The position numbers and the translations under genes are program-made. 64,000 nucleotides of DNA from contig OW240912.1 in assembly GCA_933207985.1 (NCBI GenBank), positions 256,789,138 through 256,853,137 on the forward strand, in the 5' to 3' direction. The stretch is from Pelobates cultripes. Lineage: Eukaryota > Chordata > Amphibia > Anura > Pelobatidae. The notes below the pieces were generated by a model that was not told the origin of the DNA, ran no database searches, and was given only the letters and a program-made list of their open reading frames with translations. Shown here in pieces: positions 30,901-40,375 of this stretch. The number at the start of each line of letters is the position of its first letter. The first letter of the stretch is position 1.

Positions 30901-32362
30901 GCCAGACCTGTTAGAGAGGGACCCCCAGACGGATCTTACTAGCCTAGTACAGCTAGGGGACAGATTGAGCGCTACCGAGAAGGGCCAGGCAAGACAGCTT
31001 TTGTGGGAGAAGCAGGCGACCTTCTCCCAAGAACCTGGTTACACTACCCTAGCTGTACACAAGGCAGAAACCCCTGGACAGAACCCCCTGCGACAACCCC
31101 CTTACCGTATCCCTGAAGCAGTCCGGGAAGGAATGCGGAAGGAGATACAGGAGATGACCCAGCTGGGGGTCATCGAACACTCCGATAGCCCTTGGGCCTC
31201 GCCTGTAGTCCTGGTGCCCAAGAAGGATGGGACCACCCGGTTCTGTGTGGACTACAGGCGTCTCAATGAGCGGACCACCACTGACGCCTACCCGATGCCC
31301 CGGGTAGATGAATTGTTAGATCGCATTGCCAGGGGACGCTATCTGACCACCATAGACCTGTGCAAAGGCTACTGGCAGATTCCCCTGGCCGAGGATGCTA
31401 TCCCCAAGTCGGCCTTCGTCACCCCATTTGGCCTGTACCAATTTAAGGTCATGCCATTTGGGATGAAGAATGCCCCGGCTACCTTCCAGCGTATGGTGGA
31501 TAGACTTCTTGATGGATTCCAGGAATTTGCTTGTGCATACCTGGATCACATTGCGATCTACAGTGAGTCCTGGGAAGAACACCTAGTACATGTAGGGGTG
31601 GTGCTGGACAAGATTCGGGCCGCTGGCCTGACATTGAAGCCAGAGAAGTGCCATTTAGGCATGGCTGAAGTGCAGTACCTGGGTCACAGAGTAGGGTGTG
31701 GGAGCCAGAGGCCAGAGCCAGCCAAGATAGAGGCAGTTGCTAACTGGCCCACACCTATCACCAAGACCCAGGTGTTAGCCTTCCTAGGGACAGCAGGGTA
31801 CTATAGACGCTTTGTCCCCGACTACAGCACTATTGCTAAACCCCTGACTGACCTGACCAAGAAAAATCTTCCTAAGCAGGTCCTGTGGTCTCCGGCTTGT
31901 GAAGCTGCGTTCCAAGCACTCAAACAAGCTCTTGTGAATGCCCCTGTCCTGGCTGCCCCAGTCCCTAACAAACGTTTTCTCGTCCATACAGATGCTTCCA
32001 TGTATGGACTGGGGGCTGTGCTGAGCCAGGTCGGGGAAGATGGAGGAGAGCACCCTGTCGCATATCTCAGCAGGAAGCTGTTACCCAGGGAAGTGAGTTA
32101 TGCGGCAGTAGAGAAGGAATGTTTGGCCCTGGTGTGGGCATTGAAGAAGCTAAGCCCGTATTTATATGGACAGGAATTTTCCCTTGTGACGGACCACAAT
32201 CCCCTTGTCTGGCTTAACCGGGTCTCTGGAGACAATGGCAGACTGCTGAGGTGGAGTTTAGCACTACAGCCATATAACTTCACCATCACTTATCGACCCG
32301 GTAAGCAGAATGGGAACGCAGATGGATTGTCCAGGCAAACCGACATCCTCACCCCATCTTAG
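27950..32362 (+). CDS. Gag-pol polyprotein of Gmr1-like retrotransposon (IN before RT)
   Basis: A single open frame of 1470 codons. I start at ATG 27950 (MQYEELRRATLKDI) because element D has the same start; an earlier in-frame TTG is unlikely. Domains in order: SAP-like N-terminus (about 1-40); capsid-like region; CX2CX4HX4C knuckle (338-351, CYGCKQLGHKRPEC); aspartic protease with DTG at 422; integrase with HHCC (H621 to about C660) and D691, D751, E787 (D,D-35-E), then a GPY-like WQGPYKV; RT from about 1085; RNase H with D1348, E1388, D1415, D1458. Integrase before RT is Copia-like, but the domains are Gypsy-like, as described for the Gmr1 group. The RT active site reads YLDH (1197-1200) instead of YLDD, so RT should be dead although no stop or frameshift exists. 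No env follows. Confidence 0.93.
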   Translation: MQYEELRRATLKDILERRGRSASNLKKREIIAILLEMDAAQGTGRADVPGILELTPEEIQFNRAVQIRLAHFGPNPAADIVVQVQAAVAAQQALQGRGAAAAEVLFNNNGRRKVPFAAFRNFVEAEGEIDGFLADFERQCALHQVPAGEWVPILSGKLSGRASEAFRAIPEEELTSYRAVKDALLARYAVTPEAYRRRFRDTNKQAGDSYVEWACRVHRTAAHWMAGCQAVTGEEVLQVFLLEHCFDRLPVGVREWVRDRKPATLPEAARLADEYTDARKLDQTAAKVPTRVEYKPAAPPTSAVYQHPAQRTPTMPTANNYVQPARFNARDYSQPIRCYGCKQLGHKRPECPLNNSNQAQSWRRPAGGNQQPPPPSAHCLEQEEFWGILHEADPVQAAQQDNRQQHRQTVKLNGKAVTGLRDTGATMTLLQKNLVSEHQHTGDTVAVRVAGGAVFRLPVARVHLDWGVGSGHVNVGVMKDLPADVLLGNDLAPLVSAYAPMGPAAINPVTTRAQTRAAGTSPPAAETQVRTESPTGTLGPTFVNWDSPEEFGRETQTDSTLQKYRDRADTEEEGLDGEWYEWVGDRLYRIPKLSPKSVVPPPNRQLVVPAKYRQEILRIGHDVPLAGHLGSRRTAYRIMQNFFWPNFNQAVRTYCSTCDTCQRIGKRGDHPRARLMSMPIIGEPFARIAVDIVGPLARASPSGKKYILTVVDYATRYPEAVALSNIEAETVADALVRIFTRVGFPQEILSDQGTQFTAVLTQQLWKVCGIKPLLSSPYHPQTNGLCERFNGTLKQMLRTFSDTCRDWERFLPHLLFAYREVPQESTGFSPFELLYGRRVRGPLDLIRGHWEGETEQEGTPIVPYVLELRDRMEKLSLMVRENLQVAQGRQKRWYDRGARQRVFQVGQKVLVLKPVKANKMQASWQGPYKVLAQICDTTYLIASCSDERIQRSFHVNMLKEYQERPENVAAVCAPAADDTESLPLPDLLERDPQTDLTSLVQLGDRLSATEKGQARQLLWEKQATFSQEPGYTTLAVHKAETPGQNPLRQPPYRIPEAVREGMRKEIQEMTQLGVIEHSDSPWASPVVLVPKKDGTTRFCVDYRRLNERTTTDAYPMPRVDELLDRIARGRYLTTIDLCKGYWQIPLAEDAIPKSAFVTPFGLYQFKVMPFGMKNAPATFQRMVDRLLDGFQEFACAYLDHIAIYSESWEEHLVHVGVVLDKIRAAGLTLKPEKCHLGMAEVQYLGHRVGCGSQRPEPAKIEAVANWPTPITKTQVLAFLGTAGYYRRFVPDYSTIAKPLTDLTKKNLPKQVLWSPACEAAFQALKQALVNAPVLAAPVPNKRFLVHTDASMYGLGAVLSQVGEDGGEHPVAYLSRKLLPREVSYAAVEKECLALVWALKKLSPYLYGQEFSLVTDHNPLVWLNRVSGDNGRLLRWSLALQPYNFTITYRPGKQNGNADGLSRQTDILTPS

Positions 32363-32423
32363 TCCGGTCATCCCCACGTTGACCCGCTAAAGGGTCAAGC
32401 CGGGTCTGCCGGAGTGTCCCACA

Positions 32424-32435
32424 AGGGGGGAGCCG
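32424..32435 (+). promoter_or_regulatory. Polypurine tract of element C
   Basis: AAGGGGGGAG (followed by CCG) lies directly before the 3' LTR TGTGACAG, the expected site for plus-strand DNA priming. Confidence 0.7.
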
Positions 32436-33531
32436 TGTGACAGATTCATCTGTATTGTTGGTTCGTCTGTTTCCCTTTGTTCGCGGAATTGCCTGTTCAT
32501 ATACCCCCGTTCGTGTAATTTGCAAACTACCGATTGAAACTACCGAACGAACGACCACCCAGGAGAGGAGTGTGCTGCTGGTTAACCTCTTGGCCCCAAT
32601 TAGAACGTTGTGGTTAACCGCAGACACCTCTCCATTCCATTCGTACGGGTGGTCGTCGTTCGCATGTCGACCACGAGGCAGCGGCCATTTTGGGACATAC
32701 GAACACAGAGCGGTGTTCGGTACAAACTGTATGGAACTAAAAACGGACACTTAAACTACCGAACACCGCTGAAAAGCTGCTGCCTACCTTCCTTTTCGAC
32801 AAGGCATGCGAACGTCGGTCGTTCGGGAGTTTTATTCAGTCGTATGGACTTTTACCCCGACAGCCATCCCATGGAGTCATTCGTATCCCGAAGGACTGGT
32901 GAAAGACTTTGACTCCATGGCGATTCGACTAGATACATCGGATCTGAGCGCTATTCGGTGAAAACATGCCCTCAGATCCAGGCTGTCTGGGGATACGTTA
33001 CACGAACCATATGCATTCGGTATTTCTGTAGTTGTGTATTTTAATGTCCTTTTGTCACTGTAATTTAAGATGGCGATGGTCTCTACCTTGGGAGATAATT
33101 AGGTTTCTTCACCAATTATCTCCAAGGTAAAGAAGACGGAATTATGGGCAAGATGGGAAGGGCTATTATTGAAGCCACTGCGATTGGCTACTGTCCAATA
33201 TGTGTTACAGTCTTCCACAAGGTCCCCTCGGGGAGTGTCCACCTTGTGGAGACCTGCATAAATACCGGGCAGGTAGCCCCCATTAAACAGATCTTCATTT
33301 GACCCTCAAGACGGAGCTTGGTCTCGTTTGTGGGGGGAATTATTATTGGGACAGCGTTTTCGTTATTTCTAGCTGTGGAAGGCGTTCGACTGTTTGGCTG
33401 ATCGGGAGTTGCCGTGTTCGCGGACTTCGTTCGGGAGTTTGGCGATCGGCTGGATTTAAACCTGCATTTCTGGAGAAGGGGATTATTGCCTAAACGGCGG
33501 CTTCATCTACCCGACGGTACGTGTCGTAACA
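32436..33531 (+). mobile_element. Gmr1-like C 3' LTR
   Basis: 1096 bp, the same length as the 5' LTR, with substitutions such as GCATTG to GTATTG near the start and AGCGCTTTCG to AGCGTTTTCG near the end. The host TAGGT duplication follows. Confidence 0.95.
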
Positions 33532-33536
33532 TAGGT

Positions 33537-33795
33537 ATACTGTCCCTTTTGTCCCTCCTCCTTCTTTGGTTATTGCTGGACGGGAGGAGTACGAAGTCTC
33601 CTCCTTAATTGATTCCAGATTTTCTTATGGTTTTTTGCAGTAACTGGTTGATTGGAAGGGTTATGGGCCTGCCGATCGTTCTTGGGTTTCTGTTTCTGAT
33701 ATACATGCTAGCTGCAAGATCCGTTCTTTCCACTCCAAATTTCCTGTCAAACCTGGTCCTGCCTGCCCGGTGGGCGGCCTTCGAGTGGGGGGTAA
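33537..33795 (+). pseudogene. Gypsy A chromodomain and polyprotein C-terminus
   Basis: Following the element C target duplication the frame reads LDGREEYEVSS, LIDSRFSYGFLQ, a TAA, then LVDWKGYGPADRSWV and FHSKFPVKPGPACP. This is the chromodomain of chromovirus-type Gypsy integrases ('eYeVe.IldsR...g.lqYLVkWKGYgpeersWep'), thought to steer integration to particular chromatin. The stop after GFLQ kills the frame. A polypurine run GAGTGGGGGG sits just before the LTR. Confidence 0.8.
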
Positions 33796-34351
33796 TGTCA
33801 CGTGTCCTTTGTATCCATGCGGCAAAAACTGAGATAATTACCTTCCGAAGATCGAGGGGAGTGCCGCTAGGCGGTCTTCTGCCATGATGCCTGGCTTGTG
33901 TGGCATGTCGGTGCATGCCGGCCACTGTGGACCCACGCAATTATATAGCCCCACGTCCGTCCATGGTAAAGACGATGTCAACGTGTGGATGAGGTCACGC
34001 AAAAAACGCACATGCACGTTTTGGGGTCAAGAGCTAGGTACAGCCAATCGGATCTGCAAGAGGGTTATTTAAACTTAGCTCATTGCCCTGTCATGGTTTC
34101 CCTTAGATTGTTATCTGAGAGTGTGTTCCTGATCGTGTTTTTCTGGTTTTTGACTTTGACTTTGTTTTGACTTCCCTGAGTTCTGGTACCCTTGACTTTT
34201 TGGCTTTTCCTTATCGCTGTGTCTCGTTCTGTGTCCCTGACACGGCTAGTTTTCTGACTATTCTCAGGTACGGCAAGTCCAGCCATTCTAAGGCCCAGTA
34301 AGACGTTACCCTTAGTACTATTCTGCGTGCTGGATCAATATAATCCTGACA
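33796..34351 (+). mobile_element. Gypsy A 3' LTR
   Basis: 556 bp, TGTCACGTGTCC...ATCCTGACA (inverted ends TGTCA/TGACA), directly after a polypurine tract. TTATATAGCC near 33941 or TTATTTAAAC near 34065 could be the TATA element. Without the 5' LTR, age cannot be read. Confidence 0.75.
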
Positions 34352-34730
34352 GGGAGGACAGTGTGTGAATCGGGGGTAGTGTGTGTGGAGCAGTGTGTGA
34401 ATGGGGGACAGTGTGTCTGTGTGGGGCAGTCTGTATGTGGGTGGCAGTGTGTAAATGGGAGGGTAGTTTGTGAATGGTGGTTCAGTGTGTGTGTGTGGGG
34501 CAGTGTGTAAATGGGAGGGTAGTTTGTGAATGGGGCGTCAATCTGTGAATGAGGGCAGTGTGTGTGTTGGGCAGTGTGTAAATGGGAGTGTAGTTTGTGA
34601 ATGGGAGGGGCAGTGTGTGTGGGGGCAGCACTGTGTGAGTGTGTGGGGATTTATTGTGTGGGGGCAGTGTGGGAATTAGGGGGGCACTGTGTGAGTGTGT
34701 AGGGAGGTATTGTGTGTTGGGGGAGGGGGA
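34352..34730. repeat. GT/GGG-rich minisatellite
   Basis: Imperfect tandem units built on GGCAGTGTGTAAATGGGAGG and GGGCAGTGTGTGTG, about 30-60 bp long. It abuts the right end of Gypsy A. No genes. Confidence 0.85.
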
Positions 34731-34752
34731 CTGATTAAAACAAATGGTTTTA

Positions 34753-34763
<11 letters not shown>

Positions 34764-34800
<37 letters not shown>
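34764..34800. repeat. (AT)n microsatellite
   Basis: Uninterrupted AT dinucleotides following an A-rich stretch. Confidence 0.95.
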
Positions 34801-34802
<2 letters not shown>

Positions 34803-35264
34803 TTCTTAACTGCCTGGAAAGGGGGATATCGATTGTGATGCCCTGGCGGTTCTAATGGTGAGAGTGAACTCTAGCCTGCAGCTCCTGGGCTAGATTTCAC
34901 TCTCGCGAGAACAGGGCATTGCCGTGGTAACAGTGCTCGAGAGGAGACCCAGCGGAGCTGCAGATTAGAGCTCTTGGGTCTCCTCTCTCCCTCCCCTGCT
35001 GGCTGCCAGCAAAAAGTGCCAGAAGGCCGTGAGGGAGATCATTGATCTCCCCTCCGGTCCGTGAAGGCGCTTGCATAGCGCTGCATGGACCAGCAAGGAG
35101 AGCAATTGCCCTGTAATCCCCCCACCCCCCCGGATCTGCCACTGGTATAGATGCTGTGCTGCGCATGTATCTATCGCATACCAAGGATGCATGGTACTGT
35201 TGGTGGGAACTTGGTGTTATAAATGTCTACTCAATAAAAAGAGACTTGCAGGGAATTGAGATGG
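34801..35264. other. Dispersed-repeat-like DNA, no gene
   Basis: GC-richer than its flanks and containing local inverted repeats (AGGAGACCCAGC near 34943 against GGTCTCCTCTC near 34977; GGGAGATCATTGATCTCCC at 35033-35051). It looks like a MITE or SINE relic, but I found no bounded ends. Confidence 0.3.
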
Positions 35265-35730
35265 GAACTTTATTTTTTTTTGTAAATATGAATTTTATTG
35301 ACGAAAATGCAGATGTTTACAAGCGTGCAGATTTGGTGAGGCGACACGCAGGTCTCAAGCATAATGTTAGATATCAATGCATCTAGTTTGACATCATGTT
35401 CCTACTCCCACAGGGCTCGCAGGCCTGGTTTTCATTAGGTCGTGTTTCGGCACATTTGCCTGCTTCCTCTCATCCCATTCTCCTTTCTGCTGTAATTCCC
35501 CCTTCCTGATTTGTGTTCCTGTGCTCAGGGTGTTGTGCATCTTCTGGTGGGGTCGGTAGGATTATCTGGCTATACCCTGGAAAACTCTGGCCCCTAAGTC
35601 CCCTGGGTTCCCGTGTTTATTGGAGTCTTGGGGATCGTGGGGGATAGTCGTACCAACCTAGATGTCAGTATTGTGTGTTCCTTTTATGCGTTTATATTTT
35701 TGATATCTGTTCGCTGGACCATATTCCTAG
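35265..35730 (-). mobile_element. Probable LINE 3' end
   Basis: On the minus strand it ends GTCAATAAAATTCATATTTAC followed by A9 and TAAAG, the look of a 5'-truncated LINE 3' UTR with poly(A). No coding sequence was recognised. A hAT-like element starts at about 35733, just past its upstream edge. Confidence 0.35.
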
Positions 35731-35732
35731 TA

Positions 35733-37549
35733 GTGATGTACCGAACGGTTCGCCGGCGAACGGTTCCCGGCGAACATAGCATGTTCGCGTTCGCCACGGC
35801 GGGCGAACATATGCGCGGTTCAACCCGCCCCCTATTCGTCATCATTGAGTAAACTTTGACCCTGTACCTCACGGTCAGCAGACACATTCCAGCCAATTAG
35901 CAGCACACCCTCCCTAGCAGACCCTCCCACCTCCTGGAAGGCATCCATTTTAGATTCATTCTCAAACTGCATGCTTAGTAAGAGGAGGGAAAGTGTAGCT
36001 GCTGTTCATAAGATAGGGAAAAGCATAGCTAGGTTAGGGATAAGGGTATGCTTTTTTTTGATTTTTTTTTTCTATGTAATGTAAATGCACTTAGTTGTCT
36101 GCCACTGCTGCCAGCTTCTGTGTCAGGCTCACGGTGCCCATTTCCCCAGTCAGTGCCACCAATTACATCTGGTGTCACAATAGCTTGGATTTAAAAACAA
36201 AAAACTTTTTTCACTGTTATAGATTGAATAGCAGTCAGTTGTCTGCCACTGCTGCCAGCTTCTGTGTAAGGCTCACAGTGCATACTGTGCCCATTTCCCC
36301 AGTCAGTGCCACCACTTACATCTGGTGTCACAATAGCTTGGATTTAAAAAAAAAAAAACTTTTTTCACTGTTATAGATTGAATAGCAGTCAGTGTCCTTA
36401 AAAGCGGGTGTGTTACGCTAACAGTGGATACGGTGACCAGTGCCACCACTTAGATCTGGTGTCACAATAGCTTGGATTTAAAAACCAAAACCTTTTTTCA
36501 CTGTTATAGATTGAATAGCAGTTAGTTATCTTCAAGCAGGTGTGTTACGCTAACAGTGGATACGGTGACCAGTGCCACCAATTAGATCTGGTGTCACAAT
36601 AGCTTGGATTAAAAAAAAACAAACTATTTTTTCACTGTTATAGATTGAATAGCAGTCAGTGTCCTTAAAGCGGGTGTGTTACGCTAACAGTGGATCGCTG
36701 GAAGCCAGTGCCACCAATTAGATCTGGTGACACAAAGCTTGGTTAAAAAAAAAATAATCTTTTTTCACTGTTATAGATTGAATAGCAGTTAGTTATCTTC
36801 AAGCGGGTGTCAGGCCTACAGCCTGTGCTCTGCCCAACTGTGCCAGTGCACATTGCCACTCATATCTGGTCTCACAGTAGCTTGCACGCATAGTACCACT
36901 AATCCCAACAAAAATGACAGGCAGAGGCAGGCCACCCGCAGGGGCCATCGTGGTCGTGGTGCTGTGATTCCCTTTGGCCCTAGAATAATGCCCAGTTTTC
37001 AGAGGCCACGTACCCTGAACTTGAAAAGTTCTGAGGACATAGTTGAGCCGCGTCGCTAAAGCGGGTGTGTTACGCCTAACAGTGATGGCGGACCAGTGCC
37101 ACCACTAGATCTGGTGTCACAATAGCTTGGATTTAAAAAAAAACCACTTTTTTCACTGTTATAGATTGAATAGCAGTCAGTGTCCTTAAAGTGGGTGTGT
37201 CGGGCTCACAGTGGATACGGTGACCAGTGCCACCACTTAGATCTGGTGTCACAATAGCTTGGATTTAAAAAAAAAAACACTTTTATCACTGTTATAGATT
37301 GAATAGCAGTTAGTTATCTTCAAGCAGGTGTGTTACGCTAACAGTGGTTATGGTGACCAGTGCCACCACTTAGATCTGGTGTCACAATAGCTTGGATTTA
37401 AAAAAAACCCACTTTTTTCACTGTTATAGATTGAATAGCAGTCAGTGTCCTTAAAGCGGGTGTGTTACGCTAACAGTGGATGCGGTGACCAGTGCCACCA
37501 CTTAGATCTGGTGTCACAATAGCTTCTATTTAAAAAAAAACCCACTTTT
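35733..37549. mobile_element. hAT-like element with internal tandem array
   Basis: Begins TAGTGATGTACCGAACGG followed by GTTCGCCGGCGAAC palindromes, as in hAT-type non-autonomous elements with CAGTGATG-like ends. The body is dominated by the tandem array at 36090-37549. The right terminus is not visible because of the N gap, so no target duplication can be checked. A short open frame at 36853-37059 (RQATRRGHRGRGAVIPFGPR) may be a transposon coding relic. Confidence 0.45.
36090..37549. repeat. Tandem array, about 134-bp units in two alternating types
   Basis: Units share CACCACTTAGATCTGGTGTC, ACAATAGCTTGGATTTAAA and TTTTTTCACTGTTATAGATT. Two variants alternate over much of the array: GTCAGTGTCCTTAAAGCGGG (36387, 36654, 37176, 37440) and GTTAGTTATCTTCAAGC (36519, 36788, 37310), giving a dimer of about 265 bp. 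A single different block (about 36810-37066) interrupts the array. Confidence 0.9.
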
Positions 37550-37649
37550 NNNNNNNNNNNNNNNNNNNNNNNNNNNNNNNNNNNNNNNNNNNNNNNNNNN
37601 NNNNNNNNNNNNNNNNNNNNNNNNNNNNNNNNNNNNNNNNNNNNNNNNN
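37550..37649. other. Assembly gap (100 N)
   Basis: Exactly 100 N, placed inside the tandem array, as expected when short or noisy reads cannot span a repeat. Confidence 0.99.
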
Positions 37650-38112
37650 AATTGATGTCTGAGGTGCTAGTATACAGCAATACATCTCATTGTGTAACAT
37701 TGGTGCCCTATAATCCATTTGCAAAGCCAGTGACACTCATGAACTCTTGATGTAGCTGAAGGAGATGTCTGTAAAAATGTTTAACGGTAGGAAATGTAGT
37801 GCAGTGGGTGTTTCTTTATTATTTTTAAAGGTTGGCTAGATTTCCTTGGCTCTGTTTCCCTTTGTCAAGACATTGTTGGGTTGGGGTGGCTTACCACATT
37901 ATATCAAATAGACCTTACATAGCTAATATACAGCTTGTTATATACTTGTGCTCACTTTAGCAGACAAAACAAGAGATGATGTGAACAGGAGATGCTTTTT
38001 AAATGAACACTCGAACACAAAAAAACAAATGTGATCGTTGCCATTAGTCAGAAACCACAATTCTTAAAATTGTCAGATTCAGGGATAGGGTCTACGCACC
38101 AAATTCACTGCA
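37650..38112. other. No gene seen
   Basis: AT-rich DNA without repeats or coding signals that I can support. Confidence 0.5.
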
Positions 38113-38505
38113 TTAAAGGACCACTATAAGGCACCCAGACCACTTCAGCTCAATGAAGTGGTCTGGGTTCCAGGTCCCTCTAGTGTTAATCCTGCAGCTG
38201 AAAACATAGCGGTTTCACCGAGGGTTAATCCAGCCGCTAAAGGCGCTTCCGCGATTCTCACTGTGAAAATCACAGTGAGAAGACGCTGGACGTCCATAGG
38301 AAAGCATTGAGTAATACTTTCTTTTGGCGGTTTGAGTGCGTGCGCGGCTCTTGCTCCACATGCGCATTCGGATCAGACGTCGACAGGGAGTGGAGATTTC
38401 CCCAGCCCAGAGGGAGAAAGGTTAGTGGCTGAAGGGGTTTTAAACCCTTCAGACCAGCGGGAGGGGGGACCTAATGACCCTATAGGGCCAGGAAAAAAGT
38501 TTGAT
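38113..38505 (-). mobile_element. T2/Kolobok-like MITE, one end only
   Basis: Starts TTAAAGGACCACTATAAGG, then the hairpin ACCCAGACCACTTCA...TGAAGTGGTCTGGGT, then TCTCACTGTGAAAATCACAG. This matches the right end of the 40486-40989 copy in reverse orientation. The other terminus has decayed near CCCTATAGGGCCAGGAAAA (about 38478-38496). Confidence 0.6.
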
Positions 38506-38802
38506 GTAGTGGTTTGGGGGGTGTTGTTTTTTTGTTTTTCTAAGAGCTACATTTTCTTGTCACTGTTTATATGGCACTGAATCAAGGCTAGTGGCTTGTT
38601 GTAGCTACTGGTTTCAAGCAGGAGCCCAAATCAACCTCTTTCTGTGGTCTGTTGGCTGTGCAAAACATTCTTTGTGATTCAGCTAATTCAGTTGAAAGAA
38701 ACATTATTTTTTTTAATTTTTTTTATTTTAAATATTTTCATAGAAATATGGTTACCTGCTTTTGGATCGAGCGTAACGTGGTTTTATTCTATTTTTCTCC
38801 AG

Positions 38803-38922
38803 AGTCATATGCAGACAGATGGGGCATCCTCTTTGTTGCTTGCTGACCCTTCCAGTGACCACCTGTTATCGCCAGTGTTTTCTACACCTAATGGAAATGT
38901 GGACTCTTCCTCATTCAGTTAG
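38803..38922 (+). CDS. Putative terminal coding exon of an unidentified host gene
   Basis: A pyrimidine-rich tract and acceptor (TTTTATTCTATTTTTCTCCAG|AGT in effect, AG at 38801-38802) precede 39 codons ending in TAG (38920-38922). The peptide starts SHMQTDGASSLLLADPSSD, then a Ser/Pro-rich tail ending NVDSSSFS. The exon is phase 0. It is followed by a long AT-rich stretch with AATAAA at 39018 and 39415, as expected for a 3' UTR. It does not resemble any transposon protein in the window. I do not recognise the gene; the low-complexity C-terminal tail is compatible with many cytoplasmic proteins. Upstream exons would lie to the left, presumably separated by the repeat-filled intron. Confidence 0.4.
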   Translation, partial: SHMQTDGASSLLLADPSSDHLLSPVFSTPNGNVDSSSFS

Positions 38923-39425
38923 CGAACAGAGTGGAAATAAGGGTTTCATGCTGTTAAAACATTAACTTCTAAACAACCTAATGTGATTGTTTATTTTCCA
39001 CCACCTTATGGAAGCTAAATAAAATCCCTAAGTTCCTTCTAAATGACAACTGGATGGATCTCAACTCAAGATGGCCTTATCTCTAATACGTTTAATGCCA
39101 GTAAAATGTTTATATATACAGTCATAAATTGAATAACTCCTTAAATGTTACTTCCACTTTTTTGTTAACCTGCTTTGCCAAGGTTTTCCTTTTTATGATT
39201 GGTACTAGCATATTAGAAACTACAGAAAATGCACTACAGTTGCAGAGAGCAAATGTATAAATCTAGACAGTGTCAGAAATACTAATGAAAAGTTGTTTTC
39301 TCTCCTTTTAAGGAGTATTTTTACTAGTAGTGTATTACAAGCTGGTTTCTGTTTGCACCATTCCTAGTATTAAATATGACTGAAATATTTCATATTTTAG
39401 GTATCACATCTTACAATAAAGTAAT
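38923..39425 (+). other. Possible 3' UTR of the putative host gene
   Basis: AT-rich, without recognisable repeat ends. Poly(A) signals AATAAA occur at 39018-39023 and 39415-39420. This depends entirely on the exon call. Confidence 0.3.
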
Positions 39426-40375
39426 TGTAGTTCTGATCATTTTTATTTTCTGTTCTTTCCCCTTCTTTTACTTCGTGTTCGTGTTTTGTGTTAGAATGGA
39501 CCCTGCAGTGCATTATAGTAATAGCATTTAAAATACATTTGACTATATTGCCTCTCTATTCTCCCAGATTTTATATCTTCATTTTCACATTTCTCAATTA
39601 CAAGATTCATAAGAGTAAGTCACATTGGACGTGATAAAGTGTGTGTCTTTGTCCTAGTGAAACAATGGATTTAGTAATAAGTGAGGAAGCATATCATTCC
39701 TGATGAAACATGGTAGTATTTAAGTTGGTTCCTGCCATCAAAGCAGAAAAGACAGAACTCTCATAAGCCAAGTATTAAAGTGCGACGTACCTTTTTAATA
39801 ATTGTACCAACACTTCATATAATAAAAATCTTTTCAAGCAAAAGCATGTACTTGTACATAAAAATCAATTTAGTGTTCCTTCAAGTGCCAAAACACCTGG
39901 TCTGTGCAGCATTAATTGTGCCAAATAATACACACAATATATAGGTCTAAGAGGAGCAAAGCAAATTATGTCCACATATAACGTACCATGATATGGCATC
40001 TGAACTCACTTTTAAAAGTATCCCATAACATAGTCACTGCATTAATGGAAGCCCAGATAATTCTCAGGATGATAAATAATATAAAATCACAGAAGTGATT
40101 TACTTGTACAGGGACTTGTCAAGTTTGATACAAGGTGTATTAAGGCATGGGATATAAGCTTTCACTTCTGTAGGGAAAAAATATAGATTCTTTTCTCAGC
40201 CCAAACTGTTTTTTAAAGAAAAATAAGCAAATCTGTCTACTCAATGTTCCAGGTAGGAATATGAATATTGGTATACTATTGGACAACACAAATTTCATTT
40301 TGATAGATTTAGAATATGCATCAATGGGTATTCCAAAAGTAACCGCGTGGTATAAGCATAAAATAGAATGTGACT
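39426..40375. other. No gene seen
   Basis: AT-rich, low-complexity-free sequence. No coding or repeat signal can be supported. Confidence 0.5.

Larger units (their letters stand above)
26789..33531 (+). mobile_element. Gmr1-like Ty3/Gypsy element C, full length
   Basis: 6743 bp, flanked by the 5-bp duplication TAGGT (26784-26788 and 33532-33536). Two 1096-bp LTRs differ at about ten positions by eye (near 1%). PBS, a single long gag-pol frame and a polypurine tract are all present. It is inserted between the integrase and chromodomain of Gypsy A. Confidence 0.95.
18062..34351 (+). mobile_element. Ty3/Gypsy chromodomain-type element A, 5'-truncated host of a nest
   Basis: Its own sequence survives as four blocks: 18062-18371, 18601-19371, 25795-26788 and 33532-34351. 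Between them sit a hAT MITE, Gmr1-like element B and Gmr1-like element C, each with its own target duplication. Joined in order, the blocks give RT, RNase H, integrase, chromodomain and a 3' LTR, the standard Gypsy order. The 5' LTR, gag and protease are missing; the left edge abuts the L1 fragment at 18061. Confidence 0.85.

Noticed and set aside
28109..32289. Several 60-130-aa minus-strand frames under the element C gag-pol
   Set aside because: Antisense shadows of the 1470-codon frame; no domain similarity.
36090..37549. CRISPR-like array
   Set aside because: Units of about 134 bp are directly adjacent with no short conserved repeat plus unique spacers; this is a eukaryotic satellite-type array.
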